NCBI GenBank assembly: GCA_045536815.1
Contig: JAZSOH010000028.1
Location: forward strand, 1-47,281
From: UMGS1279 sp045536815
GTDB lineage: Bacteria; Bacillota; Clostridia; Oscillospirales; Acutalibacteraceae
Direction: 5' to 3'
Length of the DNA stretch: 47,281 nt
The translations under genes were made by a program, and so were the position numbers. Positions 7,949-14,741 of this stretch are shown piece after piece (within the stretch, counting starts at the first letter, position 1; each line of letters opens with the position of its first letter). A model generated the notes under the pieces. It saw only the letters and a list, made by a program, of their open reading frames with translations. It ran no database searches and was not told where the DNA came from.

Positions 7949-8104
7949 GGCTAATAAAGGAATTGGGTGTAAAGCCCAAGCGAGCCCGTCGCCGTAATGC
8001 GAGTTTTTAAGTCTTCTTACCATGTGCCGCAAACATGGGAAATGCCATTGGAGAAATCTGAGAAGGTGAAGGCTTTTTTGCAGAGTCGGAATATTTTGTT
8101 AGCC
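7949..8104 (+). promoter_or_regulatory. Cobalamin (B12) riboswitch
   Basis: The pattern fits the cobalamin riboswitch core. The outer P1 stem is GGCTAA (7949-7954) with TTAGCC (8099-8104). The 5' core GGGTGTAAAGCCC is followed by AAGCGAGCCCGTCGCCGTAA (7978-7997). The B12-box-like TGCCATTGG (8043-8051) is followed by GAGAAGGTGA and AGAGTCGGAAT. These match the conserved GGTGAAATTCC, GCGGCCCGCCGCTGT, GCCACTG, GAAGGC and GAGTCAGGA blocks of known examples. No clear terminator lies between it and the start codon at 8174, so control may act on translation or through a poorly visible terminator. It implies that the two downstream genes respond to B12. Confidence 0.85.
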
Positions 8105-8173
8105 GTTTCCTTGCCTTTTAGGCTATCGCGAGCGCCGATTTTAGAGGAAAAATAAATTTAAGGAGAAAACAAA

Positions 8174-8629
8174 ATGAAAAAAACAGTACTAACAAAAATA
8201 CTGTCTTGCTTCGTTTGTATCCTGCTTATTGCGGCTATGGCAACGGTTACAATCGGTTGTAACGACAAAGAAAAGGTAGAAGGCTCGGGGGCTAGTACAA
8301 GTGATACTTCCTCCACAGTTTTAGAGGAAAAGGGCAAGGGCGAAAAGAATTTTATTTTTAGCTTTGCCGCTTTGGATGAAGAACCTACTACTTACAAAAT
8401 TTTAACCGACAAAAATACGGTCGGTGAAGCCCTTTTGGAACTTAACCTTATCGCAGGTGAGGTTGGGGATTATGGCCTTATGGTTACCTCTGTTGGCGGA
8501 AAAACTGCCGACACTTCTTGCGAATATTGGGCGTTTTATGTAAACGGTGAATATGCTATGGCGGGTGTTGACAGCACTGATATCGTAAATGGCGCAACCT
8601 ACACTTTAAAGATTGAGAAATTCAAATAA
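8174..8629 (+). CDS. DUF4430-domain lipoprotein, probable cobalamin-capture protein
   Basis: The product has 151 residues. It starts with a basic, hydrophobic leader ending in TIGC near residue 29, a lipobox-like site (the -3 residue is Thr, slightly unusual). A Ser/Thr/Glu/Lys-rich spacer follows. Residues of about 60-151 form a DUF4430 domain with TVGEALLELNLI, YGLMVTSVGGKTAD, CEYWAFYVNGEYAMAGVD and NGATYTLKIEKF. DUF4430 is related to the C-terminal domain of transcobalamin and intrinsic factor. With the B12 riboswitch upstream and an ECF S-component whose start overlaps its stop (TAATG), it likely presents cobalamin or a related corrinoid at the outer membrane face. Ligand binding is inferred. 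Confidence 0.78.
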   Translation: MKKTVLTKILSCFVCILLIAAMATVTIGCNDKEKVEGSGASTSDTSSTVLEEKGKGEKNFIFSFAALDEEPTTYKILTDKNTVGEALLELNLIAGEVGDYGLMVTSVGGKTADTSCEYWAFYVNGEYAMAGVDSTDIVNGATYTLKIEKFK

Positions 8630-9147
8630 TGAGTGAGCAAAAAAACAAAATCGGCATAAAGGATATTGCACTGTTTGGTATGTTGGGCGCTGTGATGTTT
8701 GCTTCAAAAATTGTTATGGAGCTTCTTCCAAACATACATTTAATAGGTGTTTTTATTGTGGCGATTACTATCGTATATAGAAAATATGCGCTCTATCCCA
8801 TTTATGTTTTTGTGCTAATAAGCGGCTTTTTTTATGGGTTTGCTTCTTGGTGGTTTTCATATCTTTATGTATGGGCAATTCTTTGGGGTATGGTAATGCT
8901 TTTACCCAAGAATATGCCGCCAAAGGTAAGACCCATAGTTTATATGCTTATTTTGGCGCTTCACGGTATTTTATATGGCACCCTTTATACGCCAATTCAA
9001 ATAATATTTTTCGGGCTTAAAGTACAGGCAATCCCGCTTTGGATTGCTTCGGGATTTGGGTTTGATGTAATTCATTCGATTAGCAATTTTATATGCGGCA
9101 GTTTGGTTGTTCCTATAGCTATGGTACTTAAGACTGCAAGAAGGTAA
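8629..9147 (+). CDS. ECF transporter S component, probable cobalamin-specific (CblT-like)
   Basis: The 172-residue membrane protein has about five to six hydrophobic helices, the usual size of an ECF S-component, and the typical opening GIKDIALFGMLGAVMFASKI. S-components bind a vitamin and join a shared energising module (EcfA1, EcfA2, EcfT). Those genes are not in the window; in Firmicutes they often follow rplQ, beyond the right edge. The start ATG overlaps the stop of the DUF4430 gene, so the two are translationally coupled. Specificity for cobalamin is inferred from the riboswitch and the DUF4430 partner; thiamine, folate or other vitamins are less likely. Confidence 0.8.
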   Translation: MSEQKNKIGIKDIALFGMLGAVMFASKIVMELLPNIHLIGVFIVAITIVYRKYALYPIYVFVLISGFFYGFASWWFSYLYVWAILWGMVMLLPKNMPPKVRPIVYMLILALHGILYGTLYTPIQIIFFGLKVQAIPLWIASGFGFDVIHSISNFICGSLVVPIAMVLKTARR

Positions 9148-9148
9148 A

Positions 9149-9185
9149 AAAGTCCTCTACAGGTAAAGTCTGTAGAGGACTTTGA
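9149..9185 (+). terminator. Terminator after the cobalamin uptake genes
   Basis: A 13-bp perfect stem (9149-9161 with 9171-9183) has a 9-base loop. The 3' T run is short. Confidence 0.78.
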
Positions 9186-9199
9186 TATATAATAAACAC

Positions 9200-9228
9200 T
9201 TGAAATTATAAGACATAAGCATTATAAT
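9200..9228 (+). promoter_or_regulatory. Sigma-A promoter of ricT
   Basis: TTGAAA (9200-9205) and a perfect TATAAT (9223-9228) are 17 bp apart. Confidence 0.85.
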
Positions 9229-9274
9229 AAACATATATTGTTGATTTTTTAAAAATTTCTGTTCGGAGGTACTT

Positions 9275-10129
9275 ATGACAGAGGTTATAGGCATAAAATT
9301 TAAAAAGGACGGAAGGGTTTACTTTTTCGACCCCGACGGAAAAACCTTTCACGACGGCAATAGGGTGGTTGTTGAAACCTCTATTGGCACCGAGTGTGGT
9401 TATGCCGCCGGAAGCAACCGCTTTGTTGAGGACGACCAAATAGTAAGCCCTCTTAAAAAGGTTATAAGGCTTGCAACCGAGGCCGATATCAAAAGGCTAC
9501 AAGATAATGAGAAGAAATCTAAGGAAGCCTTCTTATTTTGCGAACAAAAAATAACCGAGCTCTCGCTTGATATGAAGCTTATAGACGTTGAGGTTTCTTT
9601 TGATACATCTAAGATGCTTTTTTATTTCACATCTGAGGGCAGGGTGGATTTCAGAGAGCTTGTTAAGATTTTAGCCGCCAATTTTAAAACCCGAATTGAA
9701 CTTAGGCAAATTGGCGTTAGGGACGAGGCAAAGCTTTTAGGCGGTCTTGGAATTTGTGGCCAAAGCTTTTGTTGCCAAAGGTTTTTAGATGGCTTTCAGC
9801 CTGTTTCTATTAAGATGGCGAAGGAACAAGGGCTTTCACTTAACCCAACAAAAATTTCGGGTAGTTGCGGTAGACTTATGTGCTGCCTCAATTATGAGCA
9901 GGATGCTTATGTTTATTTAAATTCGCTCACTCCAAGGCAAGGCTCTATAGTTAAGACCCCTGACGGTGAGGGCGTTGTTGTAGACGTTAACGTTTTAAGC
10001 GGCATTATTTCGGTAAGGCTTGGTGAAGAGGGTGCCGCACCGCAAAAATTCCATAGAGACGATATAACCCTTATAAAAGGTTGCCATATAAATAAGTCTA
10101 AGAGCAAACAAAGTTCGACGGAAGAGTAA
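9275..10129 (+). CDS. ricT: RicT/YaaT, PSP1-domain protein of the Y (RicAFT) complex
   Basis: The product has 284 residues, the usual size of YaaT, with the PSP1 domain in its centre (about residues 60-190). The cysteine clusters GICGQSFCCQRF and SGSCGRLMCC are those that bind iron-sulfur clusters in the RicA-RicF-RicT complex, which assists RNase Y in mRNA maturation and promotes Spo0A phosphorylation, competence and biofilm formation in Bacillus. The C-terminus has a KOW-like turn (GSIVKTPDGEGVVVDVN). GGAGGT precedes the ATG. Here it stands alone; the usual neighbour holB is not seen. The family call is firm; the physiological role is carried over from Bacillus. Confidence 0.92.
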   Translation: MTEVIGIKFKKDGRVYFFDPDGKTFHDGNRVVVETSIGTECGYAAGSNRFVEDDQIVSPLKKVIRLATEADIKRLQDNEKKSKEAFLFCEQKITELSLDMKLIDVEVSFDTSKMLFYFTSEGRVDFRELVKILAANFKTRIELRQIGVRDEAKLLGGLGICGQSFCCQRFLDGFQPVSIKMAKEQGLSLNPTKISGSCGRLMCCLNYEQDAYVYLNSLTPRQGSIVKTPDGEGVVVDVNVLSGIISVRLGEEGAAPQKFHRDDITLIKGCHINKSKSKQSSTEE

Positions 10130-10166
10130 AAATTTTTACAAATTTCAAAAAGTTTTTAAAAATCTC

Positions 10167-10194
10167 TTGAAAAATTTTTAGTATGTGTTAAAAT
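10167..10194 (+). promoter_or_regulatory. Promoter of the ferredoxin gene
   Basis: TTGAAA (10167-10172) is followed after 16 bp by TAAAAT (10189-10194), preceded by an extended -10 TG at 10186-10187. Confidence 0.7.
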
Positions 10195-10228
10195 ATACTC
10201 ATAAGTAGCATTGGAGGTGTTATGTAAA

Positions 10229-10399
10229 ATGGCATACGTTATTTCTGATGATTGCATCAACTGCGGCGCTTGCGCAGGTGCTTGTCCTTGCGACGCTATT
10301 GCTGAGGGTGATGGCAAACACGTTATCGACCCTGAAAAATGTGCAGATTGCGGCGCTTGTGCAGCAACTTGCCCTGTTGAGGCTATTGCAGCTGAATAA
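10229..10399 (+). CDS. 2[4Fe-4S] clostridial-type ferredoxin
   Basis: The 56-residue product, MAYVISDDC..., has two C-x2-C-x2-C-x3-C-P motifs (CINCGACAGACP near residues 9-20 and CADCGACAATCP near 38-49), the complete ligand set for two [4Fe-4S] clusters. It is a low-potential electron carrier for pyruvate:ferredoxin oxidoreductase, hydrogenase and radical SAM enzymes. The start is the ATG at 10229 because GGAGGTG (10213-10219) precedes it; an upstream TTG at 10211 in frame would overlap that site. Codon use is that of a highly expressed gene. Its own promoter and a following hairpin suggest a mainly monocistronic transcript. Confidence 0.95.
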   Translation: MAYVISDDCINCGACAGACPCDAIAEGDGKHVIDPEKCADCGACAATCPVEAIAAE

Positions 10400-10410
10400 T
10401 TCAGTGGTTT

Positions 10411-10451
10411 GGGGCTGTCTTTTCGCTATTGCGACAAGGCGGCTCTTTTTC
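10411..10451 (+). terminator. Probable terminator between ferredoxin and pduL
   Basis: GGGGCTGTCTTTTCGC pairs with GCGACAAGGCGGCTC around a TATT loop, with several G-U pairs and one mismatch, and is followed by TTTTTCTT. No clear promoter follows, so it may be leaky and let some transcripts reach pduL. Confidence 0.6.
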
Positions 10452-10482
10452 TTGAGAGAACATAAATTAAGGAGATATTATA

Positions 10483-11058
10483 ATGGAAAACAAAATTTTA
10501 GTAGAAGTTTCTGCTCGTCATATTCATTTAAGCAAAGAGCATTTGGAAATTCTTTTTGGCGAGGGTTATGAGCTTACCCCTAAAAAAGACCTTTCTCAGC
10601 CCGGTCAGTTCGCTTGTGAAGAGCGCGTTACTGTTGTTGGCGCTAAAAAAGAGCTTGCAGGCGTTTCAATTTTAGGTCCTGTTCGCCCTGAAACTCAGGT
10701 TGAAATTTCTCTTACAGACGCACGTTCTATCGGCGTTAGCGCTCCCGTTCGCGAGTCTGGTGACGTTAAGGGTAGCGGTAGCTGTAAGCTTGTTGGCCCT
10801 AAGGGTGAGGTTGAGCTTAGCGAGGGTGTTATTGCCGCAAAGCGCCACCTTCATTTAACCCCTGAAGATGCTGCAGCTTTTGGCGTTAAAGACTGCCAGA
10901 TTGTTAAGGTTGAGATAAATACCGATGGCAGAAGCCTTGTTTTCGGCGATGTTGTAGCTAGGGTTAGCCCCAAATATGCAGCTGCTATGCATATTGATAC
11001 CGATGAATCTAATGCCGCAGGTATCTCTGGTGCTTGCACAGGCATTGTTATCGGGTAA
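10483..11058 (+). CDS. pduL: PduL-type phosphate acyltransferase (phosphotransacylase)
   Basis: The 191-residue product, about the length of stand-alone PduL, has the duplicated PduL beta-barrel fold. The metal-binding motifs ARHIHLS (residues of about 11-17) and AKRHLHLTPED (about 119-129) are both intact. PduL transfers an acyl group between CoA and phosphate. No microcompartment shell genes and no signal-like N-terminal extension are present, so it probably serves as the housekeeping phosphotransacetylase for acetate formation and ATP synthesis with an acetate kinase encoded elsewhere. AAGGAG precedes the ATG, and codon use suggests strong expression. It is coupled to hemW by a TAATG overlap, with no obvious functional link. 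Confidence 0.9.
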   Translation: MENKILVEVSARHIHLSKEHLEILFGEGYELTPKKDLSQPGQFACEERVTVVGAKKELAGVSILGPVRPETQVEISLTDARSIGVSAPVRESGDVKGSGSCKLVGPKGEVELSEGVIAAKRHLHLTPEDAAAFGVKDCQIVKVEINTDGRSLVFGDVVARVSPKYAAAMHIDTDESNAAGISGACTGIVIG

Positions 11059-12179
11059 TGAATAAACCAATAGGAATATATATTCACGTTCCGTTTTGCC
11101 TTTCAAAGTGCGGTTATTGTGATTTTTATTCTTTGCCGTACAGTGAAGAGTTAGCGGAAAAATACGTAAACAGAATAGTTTCCGAAATAAATCGGTGGGG
11201 TGACAAACTTTGTCGCCCTGCCGACACTTTGTATTTCGGGGGTGGCACCCCAAGCTTGCTTAGCGTAGATATGATTGAACGTATAATTTTCGCCGCAAGG
11301 CAAAAATTTTCGCTTGAAGTTGCCGAAATTACTGTAGAGGTAAATCCTGCAGAGGATTTAAAAAAGTGGCTAATCGGCGTTCGAAACGCAGGGGTAAACA
11401 GGGTTTCGGTTGGCTTTCAGTCGGCAAACGAAGGTGAGCTTAATGCCCTTTTTAGAAGACATACTTTGCACGATGCGGTTCGCACTGTAGACGACATTAA
11501 AGCGGCCGGAATAGACAACTTTTCGCTTGATATTATGCTTGGAATCCCACATCAGACAAAGGAAAGCCTAAGACATTCACTAAGTGTTATGGCCGACCTT
11601 TCTCCAAGTCACATTTCGGCATATATGCTATCGGTTGAAAAGGGCACTTATTTTTATAAGAACCGAGAAAAGTTAAACATTCCAAACGATGAAGAGGTAG
11701 AAAAATTTTATCTTGAAACAGTAAAGCTTTTGGAAGAAAAGGGCTACCTCAAATATGAGATTTCTAATTTTGCGAGGGACGGAAAAATTTCAAAGCACAA
11801 TACAAAATATTGGAAGGGAGAAGACTATTTAGGTCTTGGACCCGCCGCCCATTCTTCGCTTTTTGGCAAGAGGTTTTATTATGATAGAAGCCTCTTGGAT
11901 TATATACAAAATCCAAAGGAAATTCCCGATGGCGATGCAGGGGGATTTGAAGAATGGTTTATGCTAAAAATAAGGCTTACAGAAGGTTTTTCGTTCGAAG
12001 AAATAACGGAGAAATTCGGCGATGTGAATTTTTCTTTTGCAAAAAATAAAGCCGACCTTTTTGTAAAAGGTGGCTTAATGAAAAATATAGATGGAAGATA
12101 CAGTCTTACCGACAAAGGCGCACTGGTTTCAAACCTTATTATAGGTGAGCTTTTAGAAAAATTTGAGCAAAAAAAATAA
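11058..12179 (+). CDS. hemW: HemW-type radical SAM protein (heme chaperone; formerly called coproporphyrinogen III oxidase-like)
   Basis: The 373-residue product starts MNKPIGIYIHVPFC. The radical SAM motif C-x3-C-x2-C is CLSKCGYC (C14, C18, C21), followed by the SAM-binding GGGTPS. HemW family elements include NRVSVGFQS, DIMLGIPHQT and YEISNFAR, and the C-terminal HemN-type winged domain is present. HemW family members bind heme and are thought to deliver it to respiratory enzymes; they lack coproporphyrinogen oxidase activity. The start overlaps the pduL stop (TAATG). A longer in-frame start at 11034 lies inside pduL and has no binding site. Confidence 0.92.
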   Translation: MNKPIGIYIHVPFCLSKCGYCDFYSLPYSEELAEKYVNRIVSEINRWGDKLCRPADTLYFGGGTPSLLSVDMIERIIFAARQKFSLEVAEITVEVNPAEDLKKWLIGVRNAGVNRVSVGFQSANEGELNALFRRHTLHDAVRTVDDIKAAGIDNFSLDIMLGIPHQTKESLRHSLSVMADLSPSHISAYMLSVEKGTYFYKNREKLNIPNDEEVEKFYLETVKLLEEKGYLKYEISNFARDGKISKHNTKYWKGEDYLGLGPAAHSSLFGKRFYYDRSLLDYIQNPKEIPDGDAGGFEEWFMLKIRLTEGFSFEEITEKFGDVNFSFAKNKADLFVKGGLMKNIDGRYSLTDKGALVSNLIIGELLEKFEQKK

Positions 12180-12196
12180 AGGACTTTTAGTTACCT

Positions 12197-12493
12197 TTAC
12201 TTTTCTTTGTAATTTAAAATTTTCTCTGCATCCTTTACAAGCTTGTTGAGATTTTGTACAAGCTCACTTGGTAAAGCGGCCTTGCCTTTACGGGCAACGC
12301 CCAAAAGCTCATCACAACTTACGTCATAGTATTTAGAAAGCTGAATTAAAAAATCAAGCCCACACTCTCTAATACCTTTCTCGTAATGAGAAAGCAGAGC
12401 CTGAGAAACCCCTAAATCTATAGCGGCTTGTTTTTGAGAAATACCGCGCGATTTACGAAGGTTCGAGATATTTTTTGGGAAGTCGCAATTCAA
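12197..12493 (-). CDS. XRE-family helix-turn-helix transcriptional regulator
   Basis: The 98-residue protein has a Cro/C1-type HTH over residues of about 8-63 (NLRKSRGISQKQAAIDLGVS, then QALLSHYEKGIRECGLDFL and YYDVSCDELLG). The short Lys-rich tail is probably for dimerisation. It starts with TTG, chosen because AGGCGGTGA lies 6 bases upstream. It is convergent with hemW and divergent from the histidine phosphatase gene. Repeated TTTACAA/TTGTAAA elements in the shared control region are candidate operators, so it may regulate itself and its neighbour. Target genes are unknown. Confidence 0.88.
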   Translation of the reverse strand: MNCDFPKNISNLRKSRGISQKQAAIDLGVSQALLSHYEKGIRECGLDFLIQLSKYYDVSCDELLGVARKGKAALPSELVQNLNKLVKDAEKILNYKEK

Positions 12494-12510
12494 GAGATTT
12501 CACCGCCTTT

Positions 12511-12602
12511 TATACAAAAATTTACAAAATTAAATCAAAAGCAAAGACATTATAATACAAAAAAATCATTTTGTAAATAGCAAAAATATACAAATTGTAA
12601 AT
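12511..12602. promoter_or_regulatory. Cluster of TTTACAA/TTGTAAA elements, candidate operators of the XRE regulator
   Basis: TATACAA (12511-12517), TTTACAA (12521-12527), TTGTAAA (12571-12577), TATACAA (12587-12593) and TTGTAAA (12595-12601) lie within 90 bp. The palindrome TACAA-A-TTGTA is at 12589-12599. One element is the -35 box of the XRE gene. The local AT bias makes some matches expected by chance. Confidence 0.4.
12549..12577 (-). promoter_or_regulatory. Sigma-A promoter of the XRE regulator
   Basis: On the minus strand TTTACA (12577-12572) and a perfect TATAAT (12554-12549) are 17 bp apart. Confidence 0.78.
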
Positions 12603-12628
12603 TGTTTTTTTGACAAGGAGATACAAAA

Positions 12629-13294
12629 ATGAGAACATATAAGCTCCATTTAATAAGGCATGGAATGACCGAAGGCAACGAAAAAGGTCAATATATTGGG
12701 TCCACAGATTTAGAAGTTACTACAAATGGTATAATTGAACTCGAAGAACTTAAAAAAAGAGATATTTACCCAAAATGCGATCTTATTTTTTCAAGCCCAA
12801 TGAAAAGGGCGGTTCAAACTGCTGAAATAATTTTTCCGGGTAGAGAGATAATTTTGAAGGAAAAGTTAAGAGAGATGGATTTTGGCGAGTTTGAAGGCAA
12901 AACTGCAAATGATTTAAAAGATAGAAAAGATTATGCAGATTGGGTTGCGGGAAAGATAAATGCCGCACCGGGCGGGGAAAGCAATATTGCTTTTGCAACC
13001 CGCCTTTGTGAAGGCCTTTCAGAGATTATTAGGGAAATGATGGATAAAGAGGTTTTTTCGGCTTCGGTGGTTATGCACGGCGGCGCAATTATGACCCTTT
13101 TGGCAGTTGCGGCAGTTCCAAGGCGAAGAATGGCAGAGTGGGCTTGTGGCAACGGTAGGGGATACACCCTTAGAATAACCCCTTCACTCTATCAAAAAAG
13201 CGGTGTAGTTGAGGTCGTAGCAGAAATTCCCGAAGGTGAGGCAAATCTTATAACAGGCCCCCAAAGAGAAATAATGGAAAAATACGGAAAGTAG
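12629..13294 (+). CDS. Histidine phosphatase (phosphoglycerate mutase-like/CobC-like) family protein
   Basis: The 221-residue protein has the catalytic LIRHGMTEGNEK motif (His10 becomes phosphorylated), SSPMKRAVQTAEI, the acidic MDFGEFEGKT motif and the second catalytic histidine in VVMHGGAIMTLL. These mark the two-histidine phosphatase superfamily. Members remove phosphate from small metabolites, including alpha-ribazole phosphate (CobC) in B12 synthesis, or from sugar phosphates; the substrate cannot be set from sequence. An AAGGAG site precedes the ATG. It is divergent from the XRE regulator. A broad-specificity housekeeping phosphatase is as likely as a CobC role. Confidence 0.85.
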   Translation: MRTYKLHLIRHGMTEGNEKGQYIGSTDLEVTTNGIIELEELKKRDIYPKCDLIFSSPMKRAVQTAEIIFPGREIILKEKLREMDFGEFEGKTANDLKDRKDYADWVAGKINAAPGGESNIAFATRLCEGLSEIIREMMDKEVFSASVVMHGGAIMTLLAVAAVPRRRMAEWACGNGRGYTLRITPSLYQKSGVVEVVAEIPEGEANLITGPQREIMEKYGK

Positions 13295-13337
13295 TTTTTT
13301 GATACTTAAAGTATATTGAAACTTTTTCAAAAAACAC

Positions 13338-13366
13338 TTGACAAATGTTTTCGGGTGTGGTAAAGT
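13338..13366 (+). promoter_or_regulatory. Promoter of infC-rpmI-rplT
   Basis: TTGACA (13338-13343) and TAAAGT (13361-13366) are 17 bp apart, with an extended -10 TG at 13358-13359. Confidence 0.85.
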
Positions 13367-13383
13367 ATATAGGACAATAAAGT

Positions 13384-13520
13384 AGAACAGTCAGTTCCGT
13401 TCTCACCCCCAGCTTAGAGCTTTAAGGGTCAATAAGTGAAAAGGTTGCTCACTTTGGGCGCATTTCGTTTATTTGTATTTGGTGCACGGACGGTTTTTGG
13501 ACTGTCCGTGCTTTAATTTT
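13384..13520 (+). promoter_or_regulatory. Structured L20-type leader with attenuator before infC
   Basis: The leader of infC-rpmI-rplT contains hairpins AGAAC/GTTCT (13384-13403) and AAGTGA/TCACTT (13434-13454). It ends in an 11-bp stem GCACGGACGGT/ACTGTCCGTGC (13484-13511, one G-U pair) followed by TTTAATTTT, an intrinsic attenuator 20 bases before the ribosome binding site. In Firmicutes this operon is repressed by L20 binding to its leader and causing termination; position and layout match that system. I assign it by location and structure, not by full covariance matching. Confidence 0.72.
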
Positions 13521-13541
13521 AGACTTTGGAGGTGCTTTACA

Positions 13542-14060
13542 ATTAGCATTAAAGAGTTAACCATTAATGAGGACATTAAAGAAAAAGAGGTACGTGTTAT
13601 CGACACCGATGGCTCACAGCTTGGTGTTATGGGCATAAGCGATGCGCTAAGCGCAGCCTATGCAAAAGATTTAGACCTTGTTTGCCTTTCTCCCAACACA
13701 AATCCTGTAGTTTGCAAGATTATGGATTACGGTAAGTATCGTTTCGAGCAAACAAAGAGAGAAAAAGAAGCCAAGAAAAACCAAAAGGTTATCGAGGTTA
13801 AGGAAATTCGTTTGGGTCTTAGCATTGACACTCACGATTTCGAAACAAAGGGCAACCAGGCTAAGAAGTTTTTACAAAGCGGTAACAAGGTTAAGGTTTC
13901 AATCCGTTTCCGCGGACGTGAAATGGGACATCCCGAAATAGGTCTTGACACTATGAACCGTTTTGCAGAATATTGTGCCGAAGTTTCTAATGTAGAAAAA
14001 CCTGCAAAGATGGAAGGACGCAATATGCTAATGTTCCTTGCACCTAAGTCTACAAAATAA
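13542..14060 (+). CDS. infC: Translation initiation factor IF-3, with an ATT start codon
   Basis: IF-3 (172 residues) binds the 30S subunit and checks start-codon choice. The frame ISIKELTINEDIKEKEVRVID opens the normal IF-3 N-domain. The linker is rich in Lys/Glu, and the C-domain has EIRLGLSIDTHDFETKGNQA and RFRGREMGHPEIG. No ATG, GTG or TTG fits: GGAGGTG at 13528-13534 places ATT 13542 at 7 bases, the right distance, and the protein aligns from this codon. An in-frame start at 13473 would lie within the attenuator. ATT/ATA starts are conserved in infC of other bacteria and let IF-3 repress its own translation. Confidence 0.93.
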   Translation: MSIKELTINEDIKEKEVRVIDTDGSQLGVMGISDALSAAYAKDLDLVCLSPNTNPVVCKIMDYGKYRFEQTKREKEAKKNQKVIEVKEIRLGLSIDTHDFETKGNQAKKFLQSGNKVKVSIRFRGREMGHPEIGLDTMNRFAEYCAEVSNVEKPAKMEGRNMLMFLAPKSTK

Positions 14061-14085
14061 CAGATAATTTTAGGAGGAAAATAAA

Positions 14086-14283
14086 ATGCCGAAAATTAAA
14101 ACACATAGCGGTGCTAAAAAGCGCTTCAAGCTTACAAAAACCGGTAAGGTTAAACGTGCACATGCATTCAAATCTCACATTCTTAACAAGAAAACAACAA
14201 AACGTAAGAGAAATTTACGTAAAACCGTAGTTGCCGACGTTACAAACGTAGCAGCGGTTAAAAAGATGATTCCTTATAAATAA
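14086..14283 (+). CDS. rpmI: 50S ribosomal protein L35
   Basis: The 65-residue, very basic protein opens MPKIKTHSGAKKRFKLT and ends AAVKKMIPYK, the full L35 pattern. TAGGAGG precedes the ATG. It is the second gene of infC-rpmI-rplT, 25 bases after infC. Confidence 0.97.
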   Translation: MPKIKTHSGAKKRFKLTKTGKVKRAHAFKSHILNKKTTKRKRNLRKTVVADVTNVAAVKKMIPYK

Positions 14284-14321
14284 CTAATTAACCTAATAAA
14301 AGATAACGGAGGTAACTTGTA

Positions 14322-14681
14322 ATGGCAAGAATTAAGGGCGCTATGATGACCCGTAAAAGAAGAAAGAAAGTATTAAAGCTTGCTAAAGGCTATTTTGGTG
14401 CTAAATCCAAGCTTTTCAAGACAGCTAAAGAAGCTGTTATGAAATCCGGCAACTATGCTTATGTTGGCCGTAAACTTAAAAAGCGTGATTTCCGTCGTTT
14501 GTGGATTACACGTATTTCTGCTGCAGCAAAAATCAACGGCATGAATTATTCCACATTTATGAACGGTCTTAAAAAAGCTGGTATCAACATGAACCGCAAA
14601 ATGTTAGCTGACCTTGCAGTTAACGACGCAGCTGCATTTGCAGCCCTCGTAAAAAGCTCGAAGTCTGCTTTAGAGAAATAA
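14322..14681 (+). CDS. rplT: 50S ribosomal protein L20
   Basis: The 119-residue protein starts MARIKGAMMTRKRRKKVLKL, followed by KGYFGAKSKLFKTAKEAV and YAYVGRKLKKRDFRRLWI, the long basic helix of L20. It is needed early in 50S assembly, and in Firmicutes its excess binds the infC leader to shut down this operon. The start follows GGAGGTAACTT. A strong terminator follows the stop codon. Confidence 0.98.
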   Translation: MARIKGAMMTRKRRKKVLKLAKGYFGAKSKLFKTAKEAVMKSGNYAYVGRKLKKRDFRRLWITRISAAAKINGMNYSTFMNGLKKAGINMNRKMLADLAVNDAAAFAALVKSSKSALEK

Positions 14682-14685
14682 TTTT

Positions 14686-14724
14686 GCTCGCCCGAGGGAA
14701 TTTCTCGGGCGGCTTTTTTAATTT
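14686..14724 (+). terminator. Terminator after rplT
   Basis: A 7-bp GC-rich stem GCCCGAG/CTCGGGC (14690-14710) is followed by GGCTTTTTTAATTTT. Confidence 0.9.
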
Positions 14725-14741
14725 TGTCTAGGTGATTTTTT

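Noticed and set aside
12177..12199. Possible terminator TAAAGG/CCTTTA between hemW and the XRE gene
   Set aside because: Only 6 bp, overlaps both stop regions, and has no T tail; too weak to list.
13473..13541. In-frame upstream extension of infC from an ATG at 13473
   Set aside because: It runs through the attenuator hairpin, has no binding site and adds residues not found in IF-3; the ATT start fits better.
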